Position numbers and translations under genes: made by a program
Shown here: positions 1 to 4,245 of the stretch, one piece after another
How positions within the stretch are numbered: position 1 is the first letter of the stretch
Layout of the letters: each line of letters starts with the position of its first letter
Assembly (NCBI GenBank): GCA_028710655.1
Contig: JAQTTS010000125.1
Coordinates: forward strand, 1-6,352
Source of the DNA: Dehalococcoidales bacterium
GTDB lineage: Bacteria; Chloroflexota; Dehalococcoidia; Dehalococcoidales; UBA5760
Length of the DNA stretch: 6,352 nt
Reading direction: 5' to 3'
Notes under the pieces: generated by a model
Seen by the model: the letters and a program-made list of their open reading frames with translations, nothing else
Databases searched by the model: none
Told to the model about the DNA's origin: nothing

Positions 1-39
1 GAACAGGGTCAGCAGTAGGATGGTCATTTCTGTGAGCAT
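1..39 (-). CDS. 5' end of a leftward gene with hydrophobic N-terminus (partial)
   Basis: Only the first 13 codons lie in the window, reading MLTEMTILLLTLF before the sequence ends. The start is well supported: an AGGAGG Shine-Dalgarno (minus strand, 45-50) sits 5 nt before the ATG. The run ILLLTLF suggests the beginning of a transmembrane segment or signal anchor. In phages, small membrane proteins next to regulatory genes are often holins, spanins or superinfection proteins, but 13 residues cannot assign a family. It follows the sigma-like gene in the same direction and is separated from it by a hairpin, so it could be a separate transcript or a read-through product. Confidence 0.55.
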   Translation of the reverse strand, partial: MLTEMTILLLTLF

Positions 40-44
40 TTTTG

Positions 45-50
45 CCTCCT
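45..50 (-). promoter_or_regulatory. Strong Shine-Dalgarno site (AGGAGG)
   Basis: AGGAGG on the minus strand lies 5 nt upstream of the ATG at 39-37. It is the best match to the anti-Shine-Dalgarno sequence in the window and fixes the start of the partial leftward gene. Confidence 0.75.
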
Positions 51-102
51 TTTAATATACCTTTTGCGGTCGGTTTATTTACTATAAAAGTAAGGTTAAA
101 TT

Positions 103-129
103 TCAACCTGCGGTTCGACCGCAGGTTGA
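103..129 (-). terminator. Perfect 12-bp hairpin after the sigma-like gene, putative terminator
   Basis: The arms TCAACCTGCGGT and ACCGCAGGTTGA are perfectly complementary around a 3-nt TCG loop (or 11 bp around TTCGA). The hairpin begins about 25 nt beyond the stop codon of the leftward sigma-like gene. On the minus strand it is followed by AAATTTAACCTTACTTTTA, which is T-rich but not a clean U-tract. It is therefore a plausible but imperfect intrinsic terminator or attenuator between the sigma-like gene and the next leftward gene. An RNA-processing hairpin or a protein-binding palindrome is also possible. Confidence 0.5.
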
Positions 130-154
130 GTTTCGTTCAATGTTTGCAGGGGTT

Positions 155-730
155 TCAGAGTGCCTTGACCTCCATTTTTAGCGTTTTTAGGGTTTTCCAC
201 AGCCGGTAATCCGTCCATCCTTTTGACCTCAAATACCGCCGCAAAGCACCCTTAACCGTTTTCGGCACAATCATCCCCATACCCAGGTCAAGCACCTCGC
301 CCGGCCCGTTCAGGATTATCATTACCACTTCCCTGCATTCTGTGGATAGATTTGTAAGCCATTCATGGAATATTACCTGTCTGTCGGGGGTTAGCGATGT
401 GCTCTGTCCGTTAGCCACAAGGTTCCCTTCACCCACAATATCAATGGGCTTTCCAAAACTGTGTTCTTTATCGTAGTAAGGAAGGGTTAGAGGCAAGTCC
501 ATCTTACGCCCCCACTTGATCAGCCCGTTATGTACCGTGCTTTGCATGTATGGCCGGAATGCTTCGCCTTGTGCGGGGTTGAACGATTCGGTGGCCTGCA
601 TGAACAGCCAGCAGGCCTGCCCATAAACATCCTCTTCAGGCCTCCCGCACCGGCTGGCGCACTGGTGGGACAGCTTGTGGAGCAGGGGCTGGTATTGGTT
701 GTAGGCTTGTTCAATTTCAGTTTTTGTCAT
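155..730 (-). CDS. Sigma-70-like phage regulatory protein (191 aa)
   Basis: I read this as a small sigma-70-family protein that would bind RNA polymerase core and direct it to phage promoters. Residues 10-75 resemble sigma region 2: the YQPLLHKLSHQCASRCGRP opening, the EEDVYGQACWLFMQATESFNP helix and the RPYMQSTVHNGLIKWGRK segment that in the family contacts core and the -10 element. Residues 114-172 (TPDRQVIFHEWLTNLSTECREVVMIIL, then a basic LRRYLRSKGW) look like a diverged region 4 helix-turn-helix, but this half is weak. The start at 730 is chosen because AAGGAG lies 7 nt upstream. The frame stays open to 925, but that extension overlaps the upstream gene and lacks a ribosome site. The protein is short for a complete sigma factor. 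It could instead be a sigma-like factor with a lost or altered region 4. Confidence 0.72.
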   Translation of the reverse strand: MTKTEIEQAYNQYQPLLHKLSHQCASRCGRPEEDVYGQACWLFMQATESFNPAQGEAFRPYMQSTVHNGLIKWGRKMDLPLTLPYYDKEHSFGKPIDIVGEGNLVANGQSTSLTPDRQVIFHEWLTNLSTECREVVMIILNGPGEVLDLGMGMIVPKTVKGALRRYLRSKGWTDYRLWKTLKTLKMEVKAL

Positions 731-735
731 TTTCG

Positions 736-760
736 TTCTCCTTGTTATTTGGTTAGGGTT
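736..760 (-). repeat. Duplicated leader element, copy A
   Basis: This 25-bp stretch matches 1212-1236 at 22 of 25 positions. On the minus strand it reads as CCCTAACCAAATAA followed by CAAGGAGAA, that is, the last codons and stop of a short upstream frame and then the Shine-Dalgarno of the sigma-like gene. Here the upstream frame is only a 10-codon peptide (MIQRNITLTK), so the conserved part is probably the translation-initiation leader. Confidence 0.6.
738..743 (-). promoter_or_regulatory. Shine-Dalgarno deciding the sigma-like gene start
   Basis: AAGGAG on the minus strand is spaced 7 nt from the ATG at 730-728. It selects this codon over the in-frame ATG at 925 and gives a 191-residue rather than a 256-residue protein. 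Confidence 0.8.
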
Positions 761-834
761 ATGTTTCTCTGTATCATCTACTGTTTTTAACAATTTCGCC
801 GCTCTATCGCTAATGGCCGCGATGATGTTTGCGA

Positions 835-1206
835 TTACGTCGCAGAAACGAAGTTTGCGTCTGCTCCCGACATTGTTCGGACCTCTTTTTGTCTGGACTC
901 GGCTAATAGCTTCCGCAGGTAGCATATCCCTCGTGGGCGTGATGCACGACCTTCTGCGAGATCAATTGCTTCCTCGATGCTCACCATCTTGCCTTCCCAG
1001 GTAGCGGTGAAACTATCCACCGATTTTTTTGCTTGTGATGACCAGTTCCCCGATCTCCAACTGAGTAATCGCCCCGTGGCGGATATTATTGTGTCTTGCC
1101 CGACCGTTGCAATTAATCGATGACACCCGTAGGCCCAGTGACTTGCGGCTCCATGCGGGACTTGGACAGTATTGATACTTACTTTGAGCATTTTTGTTTC
1201 GTTCAT
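835..1206 (-). CDS. Hypothetical leftward protein (123 aa)
   Basis: I do not recognise the family. The start at 1206 is chosen because GGAG lies 7 nt upstream, the same spacing as in the sigma-like gene. The ATG 6 bases earlier, at 1212, would sit almost on top of that site. The protein begins MNETKMLKVSINTVQVPHG, has a central Trp/Ser/Lys-rich stretch (residues 48-63), then an acidic helix (VSIEEAIDLAEG, residues 76-86) and a basic helical tail (RPRGICYLRKLLAESRQKEV, residues 90-109). There is no signal peptide or membrane segment. It lies just upstream of the sigma-like gene, whose start is 104 nt beyond its stop, so both probably share a transcript. A shorter overlapping frame (1013-1249) is the main competitor. 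The start context favours the 123-residue reading. Confidence 0.55.
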   Translation of the reverse strand: MNETKMLKVSINTVQVPHGAASHWAYGCHRLIATVGQDTIISATGRLLSWRSGNWSSQAKKSVDSFTATWEGKMVSIEEAIDLAEGRASRPRGICYLRKLLAESRQKEVRTMSGADANFVSAT

Positions 1207-1211
1207 TATCA

Positions 1212-1236
1212 TTCTCCATGCTATTTGGTGAGGGTT
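1212..1236 (-). repeat. Duplicated leader element, copy B
   Basis: This is the second copy of the 25-bp element at 736-760, with 3 mismatches. On the minus strand it holds the last codons and TAG stop of a 29-codon frame and the GGAG ribosome site of the 123-residue gene. The same stop-then-ribosome-site arrangement in both copies suggests a duplicated or recombining gene-junction module. Confidence 0.6.
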
Positions 1237-1310
1237 TCTTTTTCTGCATCGTTCGGGGCTTGGATTACTTCATCTTCCATCCCCTGCTGGTTCATGGTTT
1301 TTTCTTTCAT
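1221..1310 (-). CDS. Possible small leftward peptide (29 aa)
   Basis: The frame encodes a charged peptide beginning MKEKTMNQQGMEDEV and ending in KETLTK, just ahead of the ribosome site of the 123-residue gene. Its stop lies inside the duplicated leader element. In its favour are its position as first frame after the divergent promoter region and its overlap-free packing against the next gene. Against it, there is no Shine-Dalgarno: the upstream sequence is the AT-rich AATATATTTTAGTC. It could be a real small protein, a leader peptide, or the remnant of a longer gene. I recognise no function. Confidence 0.35.
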   Translation of the reverse strand: MKEKTMNQQGMEDEVIQAPNDAEKETLTK

Positions 1311-1365
1311 GACTAAAATATATTAAATTTATTAAATAATAGCAAGAAAAAAATGAAAAAATCTT

Positions 1366-1384
1366 CTCGTTGATTATCAACGAG
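1366..1384. promoter_or_regulatory. Perfect 19-bp palindrome, candidate operator or leftward terminator
   Basis: CTCGTTGAT and ATCAACGAG flank a single central T, giving a 9-bp perfect inverted repeat in the middle of the divergent intergenic region. The small symmetric half-sites and the location suit an operator for a dimeric repressor. Read leftward, the same symmetry is followed after 4 nt by T6, a short gap and T7, which would also suit an intrinsic terminator. The rightward side has no U-tract. Both readings are possible. Confidence 0.5.
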
Positions 1385-1450
1385 TTATAAAAGCATTTTA
1401 AGAAGGTTATTTTGTTTTTGACGATTCTCCGTTAAAATAAGGCGGTAAAA

Positions 1451-1457
1451 AGGAAGG
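1451..1457 (+). promoter_or_regulatory. Shine-Dalgarno for the first rightward peptide (AGGAAGG)
   Basis: AGGAAGG is followed by TGCAAT and a GTG at 1464, a 6-nt spacing. It could also serve the ATG at 1462, which opens a frame of only 12 codons (MCPPKKLIRESK). It is the only purine-rich site before the packaging genes and marks the first translation start of the rightward operon. Confidence 0.5.
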
Positions 1458-1463
1458 TGCAAT

Positions 1464-1592
1464 GTGCCCACCCAAAAAGCTGATTCGGGAGTCAAAATGA
1501 CAGGAGCAGACTCGGCAAGCATGACCACGCTCGAACAACTTGTTTCTTCATCCACGACTCCCAATCCGTACATAATAAAAATAATTTATTAG
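1464..1592 (+). CDS. Small GTG-start peptide heading the packaging operon (42 aa)
   Basis: The frame opens at GTG 1464 behind an AGGAAGG site. It encodes PTQKADSGVKMTG and then a Ser/Thr-rich stretch (residues 16-34, containing SSSTTPNPY), ending in a hydrophobic IIKIIY tail. Its stop lies 2 nt before the ATG of the 106-residue gene. That gene has no ribosome site of its own, so coupling from this frame would explain its translation. An internal ATG at 1497 would give 31 residues. The ATG at 1462 in another frame gives only 12 codons and ends in an ATGA overlap with that internal start. I recognise no family. The peptide could be a genuine small protein or mainly a translational leader. Confidence 0.45.
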   Translation: MPTQKADSGVKMTGADSASMTTLEQLVSSSTTPNPYIIKIIY

Positions 1593-1594
1593 TC

Positions 1595-1915
1595 ATGTTT
1601 CAAAAAGGCAAAGTAGCAAACCCATACGGCAGACCCAAACGGGAGCAATCCATAACAGAGATGCTTCGCAAGCATGGGAACAAGAAAGACTCCACCGGCA
1701 CAACCAACTTCGAGAAGGTGGCAAAGGCCGTCATGCAGAAGGCTATCAACGGAGAGATGTGGGCGGTGCAGTTCCTGGCAGACCGGGTGGAAGGCAAGGT
1801 CACGGACAAGGTAGAGGTTACGGACAATACCCCGCGCGAAGTCGTGTTCAGGGAAGTTCGGCTAGGCAACACTACAACCACAACCGTCAAGCGAATCATA
1901 CCGAGGAATACATGA
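1595..1915 (+). CDS. DUF5681-like protein in the terminase small-subunit position (106 aa)
   Basis: The N-terminus FQKGKVANPYGRPKRE matches the basic GNPxGRPKG-type signature of the DUF5681 family of phage proteins. The following helices (residues 17-28 and 39-69, including AVMQKAINGEMWAVQFLADRVEGKV) match that family's AAKxLLDRxxGK pattern. Proteins like this often lie directly before the large terminase, so a role in recognising phage DNA for packaging is the natural inference. No classic helix-turn-helix is evident. The C-terminus is Thr-rich (five consecutive Thr, residues 93-97) and basic. It has no Shine-Dalgarno and probably relies on coupling from the preceding small frame. Its TGA stop overlaps the terminase ATG as ATGA. 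Confidence 0.75.
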   Translation: MFQKGKVANPYGRPKREQSITEMLRKHGNKKDSTGTTNFEKVAKAVMQKAINGEMWAVQFLADRVEGKVTDKVEVTDNTPREVVFREVRLGNTTTTTVKRIIPRNT

Positions 1916-3240
1916 TAGCAGGGCCAGTGGAAATATCCGCCCACAAAGCACAGTTGGAGTTTGCATCATGTGCAGGCATTCCTTACATCGGGTTCGTGGG
2001 AGGCAGGGGAGCGGGGAAGTCAACGGCGTTGGCGATGAGGCTTTACAAGTGGTCATTGATGCAGAAAGGACTCTACGGTTGCTACGCGCCCACGTATCCA
2101 CTTTTGAACGACACCATCCTGCGAGTATTCACGACAATGGCTAAGCCGCATATTCTTGAGCACAACCAAAGCAAGGGCATAATCAGGATGTTCAATGGAA
2201 GCGAGATCATCTGCCGATCCCTGGACGATCCGGAAAGAGCAAGAGGGCCATCGTTGCGAGGTGCGGTGTGGGATGAAGCGAGCTTGTGCAGTCAGGAAGC
2301 GTTCGACATTTTAATAGCTTGTTTACGTTATGAGGGAAAACAGGGGTGGCTGGCCTGTGGCTTCACTCCGAGGGGATTAGATCACTGGACAGCAAAAGTA
2401 TTTAACGATCCACAAAGACCGGACGCAAAATGTTTCCACGCCACTACCAAAGACAACCCCTTCAACCCACCTCAATTCGCCGACACCCTCCGCAGGCAAT
2501 ACACCACTATGTTTGCCCAGCAGGAGTTGGAGGGTGCTTTCATCTCCACCGGGGGAAGCCTAATGCGACGGGAGTGGTTCAGGATTATTGAGCCGACTGC
2601 AATTCCGCCATTACGAAGCATCTTCAGATATTGGGATATGGCATCAACCCCATCCACCGGCAACAACGACCCGGACTGGACAGCCGGGGCCAAGGTGGCC
2701 GGGACGCAGGATGGCAGGTGGGTGGTTCTGGACATGCGCCACGCGAGACTATCACCGGCAGGCAACGAAATGCTTGTACAGTCCACGGCCAACGAAGACG
2801 GGAAGCAAGTGCAGATCGTGATGGAGGAAGAGGGCGGCGCGTCCGGCAAGAGCTTGGTTGACCATTACCGGCGCAGGCTGTTGGTCGGATACAGCTTCAA
2901 GGGCGACCGACCGTCCGGGGATAAGATCATCAGAGCAATGCCGTTGGCCGCCGCTGCCGAAGCAGGAAATGTCATGCTGGTCAAGGGGGCATGGAACAAA
3001 GCGTTCCTGGACGAGGCCGAGCAGTTCGGTGAGGATGCCATCCACGACGACCAGATGGATGCTGTGGCCGGGGCGGTCAACATGATGAGCACGAGTATAA
3101 TCAACCCACATGTAGGATCGGTGGGAATGATAGCGGATAAGGCAGATTTACCGGCTGACATTCAAGCGATTTTAGACCAAGCCAGTTCTCCAGAGGAGCG
3201 ATTGGAACTTGAATCAATGGTCAAGGAGCAATATGCTTGA
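1912..3240 (+). CDS. terL: Phage terminase large subunit (ATPase and nuclease)
   Basis: This is the packaging motor: it would use ATP to drive DNA through the portal into the prohead and cut the concatemer. At 442 residues it has the usual size. The ATPase domain shows Walker A GGRGAGKST (residues 30-38), Walker B AVWDEAS (D121, E122) and a coupling motif near GFTPRG (150-155). The C-terminal RNase H-like nuclease shows its acidic residues in RYWDMAS (D242), MEEEGG (305-309) and IHDDQMDA (D379, D380, D383). The start at 1912 is preferred because it overlaps the preceding stop as ATGA with GAGG 5 nt upstream. The open frame extends back to 1759, but that part is the shadow of the upstream gene. 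A tail after residue 395 is rich in acidic residues. All key motifs are intact, so the enzyme should be active. Confidence 0.96.
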   Translation: MIAGPVEISAHKAQLEFASCAGIPYIGFVGGRGAGKSTALAMRLYKWSLMQKGLYGCYAPTYPLLNDTILRVFTTMAKPHILEHNQSKGIIRMFNGSEIICRSLDDPERARGPSLRGAVWDEASLCSQEAFDILIACLRYEGKQGWLACGFTPRGLDHWTAKVFNDPQRPDAKCFHATTKDNPFNPPQFADTLRRQYTTMFAQQELEGAFISTGGSLMRREWFRIIEPTAIPPLRSIFRYWDMASTPSTGNNDPDWTAGAKVAGTQDGRWVVLDMRHARLSPAGNEMLVQSTANEDGKQVQIVMEEEGGASGKSLVDHYRRRLLVGYSFKGDRPSGDKIIRAMPLAAAAEAGNVMLVKGAWNKAFLDEAEQFGEDAIHDDQMDAVAGAVNMMSTSIINPHVGSVGMIADKADLPADIQAILDQASSPEERLELESMVKEQYA

Positions 3241-3252
3241 CGATGGGATAAT

Positions 3253-3543
3253 GTGAAGCCCATACTTTTTAAGGCGGCAAACGTTACTTTCACCCGTCCT
3301 TCAAGTAAGACAGAGGCGGAATGCGACAGTTTGCCTGCTTGTCGGATTTCTTTGCCTGCTTGTCGGATTTCAAATACAGGACAAGTAGTATCTTGTTGGA
3401 AAATGTCGTGGCTTGAACGAGTGAAAGTATTGTTGTCTGGAAGAGTGTGGTTGTGGGTTTGGATGGGTGGAGGAACTCCTCCAGTGTCAGTGACAGTTAT
3501 GTGGCCGCAACAAGAACCGGTGAAGTTAATCAAAAATAAATAA
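3253..3543 (+). CDS. Small phage protein of unknown function with internal 7-residue duplication (96 aa)
   Basis: Translation appears to start at GTG 3253, 12 nt after the terminase stop. The upstream GATGGG is at best a weak ribosome site, and no in-frame ATG lies near. The layout MKPI.F..ANVTF, then a LPACRIS segment, then VVSCWKMSWLERVKVLLSGRVWL (a Cys-Trp turn, amphipathic basic helix and aromatic strand, residues 46-69), then PPVSVTV is a pattern I associate with small proteins near phage packaging and portal genes. No role is established. The segment LPACRIS (27-33) is repeated immediately as 34-40 because of a perfect 21-bp tandem duplication. There is no signal peptide. It could be a minor virion or assembly factor; that is a guess. 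Confidence 0.75.
   Translation: MKPILFKAANVTFTRPSSKTEAECDSLPACRISLPACRISNTGQVVSCWKMSWLERVKVLLSGRVWLWVWMGGGTPPVSVTVMWPQQEPVKLIKNK
3330..3371 (+). repeat. Perfect tandem duplication, 2 x 21 bp
   Basis: The unit TTTGCCTGCTTGTCGGATTTC occurs at 3330-3350 and again, without mismatch, at 3351-3371. It keeps the reading frame and adds LPACRIS to the 96-residue protein. The absence of any difference between the copies points to a recent slippage or duplication event. Confidence 0.95.
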
Positions 3544-3544
3544 T

Positions 3545-3694
3545 ATGCCTGAACCTGAGCAGAAGTCTTTGAAGGAGCAATTGAAGGAGCGGTTGGCCCA
3601 GCTCCGGAGGAAGGACGAGGTTAGTGTGGACGAGAATGACCCTAACGTTTGGGAAGTCATAAACAAGAAGGACAACAGCATTTTACCAAGATGA
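3545..3694 (+). CDS. Small charged protein (49 aa)
   Basis: The frame starts 1 nt after the stop of the 96-residue gene (TAA T ATG) and ends with TGA overlapping the methyltransferase ATG as ATGA. The protein is strongly charged: residues 6-24 (QKSLKEQLKERLAQLRRKD) should form an amphipathic, possibly coiled-coil helix. An acidic stretch follows (DEVSVDENDPNVWEV, 24-38), then a basic end. There is no membrane segment. The tight packing on both sides and the natural composition make it a convincing gene despite its size. I recognise no family. A helical adaptor, or a peptide whose translation drives the next gene, would both fit. Confidence 0.7.
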   Translation: MPEPEQKSLKEQLKERLAQLRRKDEVSVDENDPNVWEVINKKDNSILPR

Positions 3695-4245
3695 ACAAAC
3701 GATCAGAAACAATGACCAAGGCTGTGCAAGCATTGAAACTGTTGGACGATCCCATGATCCTTGAGGTGGGCAGGACGCGCAGCTCCTACGCGGCAGAGAC
3801 TGACGGTTTCTCCACGATCTACTTCGCCAGCCTCCTCAACCACGAGGGCAAGGGCAAGCTCGTCTCCGTTGACATCGACAGGGACACGGAGGTCATCTGT
3901 TGTGCCATCTTGAACTCGATCAAGCAAGACGCTGCTCGCGTGGAGTTCTTGAATGACGATGCCTTGAACGTCCTGCCAAGCCTGGGCAGGGAGCATTTCA
4001 ACCTGATTTATCTGGACGGCATGGACTGCCACGAGAACGAGCAGGAAAGTGCAGAGTGGCACTTGAGATGTTTTGGGCTCGCTCACCCGTTGTTGGTCTC
4101 TGATGGCTTGTTGTTGGTGGATGATGTGATGGACACCGCTCAACCACAAGGCAAAGGTAAGTTGGTCATACCGAGGGCGATCGAGCTTGGATACGAGATA
4201 TTGGCAAAAGAATATCAATGGCTGTTGCAGAAGAAGGTGGCATGA
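3691..4245 (+). CDS. Class I SAM-dependent methyltransferase-like protein (184 aa)
   Basis: The chain follows the Rossmann-like order of class I methyltransferases, closest by eye to the Methyltransf_24 type. Motif I is ILEVGRTRSSY (residues 23-33) with a DGFSTIYFA continuation (38-46). The second strand ends in the acidic VSVDID (59-63), expected to bind the SAM ribose. VEFLNDDA (84-91) is the adenine-contact loop, FNLIYLDGMD (103-112) is motif IV, and LLLVDDV (140-146) is the following strand. Motif I lacks the usual GxGxG, so SAM binding is likely but unproven. The substrate is unknown: no DPPY or IPPY signature of DNA amino-methyltransferases is present. Start 3691 is chosen for its ATGA overlap with the 49-residue gene. 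The frame also extends upstream to a TTG at 3649. The stop overlaps the portal start. Confidence 0.75.
   Translation: MNKRSETMTKAVQALKLLDDPMILEVGRTRSSYAAETDGFSTIYFASLLNHEGKGKLVSVDIDRDTEVICCAILNSIKQDAARVEFLNDDALNVLPSLGREHFNLIYLDGMDCHENEQESAEWHLRCFGLAHPLLVSDGLLLVDDVMDTAQPQGKGKLVIPRAIELGYEILAKEYQWLLQKKVA

Larger units (their letters stand above)
1311..1463. promoter_or_regulatory. AT-rich divergent intergenic region, probable promoter region for both arms
   Basis: About 150 bp of conspicuously AT-rich sequence separates the leftward genes from the rightward packaging operon. No robust frame on either strand has a ribosome site here. It contains the palindrome at 1366-1384, A-tracts at 1347-1353 and 1356-1361, and several TATA-like hexamers (for example TATAAA at 1386-1391). 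None is paired with a convincing -35 box at 16-18 nt, so I do not mark a specific promoter. Gene orientation on both sides implies that transcription of both arms starts in or near this stretch. Confidence 0.55.

Noticed and set aside
107..125. GGTTCGA resembling a tRNA T-loop
   Set aside because: The element is a simple symmetric hairpin. There is no acceptor, D or anticodon arm in the flanking sequence.
731..925. 65-residue N-terminal extension of the sigma-like frame
   Set aside because: The extension overlaps the upstream 123-residue gene and has no ribosome site, while the ATG at 730 has AAGGAG at ideal spacing and the sigma-like similarity begins there.
1013..1249. Alternative 78-codon leftward frame overlapping the 123-residue gene
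   Set aside because: Its start codons do not follow the conserved leader and spacing as well as the ATG at 1206 does. It remains the main competitor, so confidence in the 123-residue call is moderate.
1418..1438. TTGACG and TAAAAT as a sigma-70 promoter for the packaging operon
   Set aside because: The two hexamers are only 9 nt apart, far from the usual 16-18 nt, so they are probably chance matches.
1385..1573. 62-codon leftward frame across the start of the packaging operon
   Set aside because: It has no Shine-Dalgarno, lies antisense to the better supported small rightward frame, and its composition suggests no domain. It ends next to the palindrome, which makes it tempting but not supported.
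1759..1911. 51-residue N-terminal extension of the large terminase
   Set aside because: It is the other-frame shadow of the upstream 106-residue gene. The ATGA start at 1912 with GAGG upstream fits the family length.
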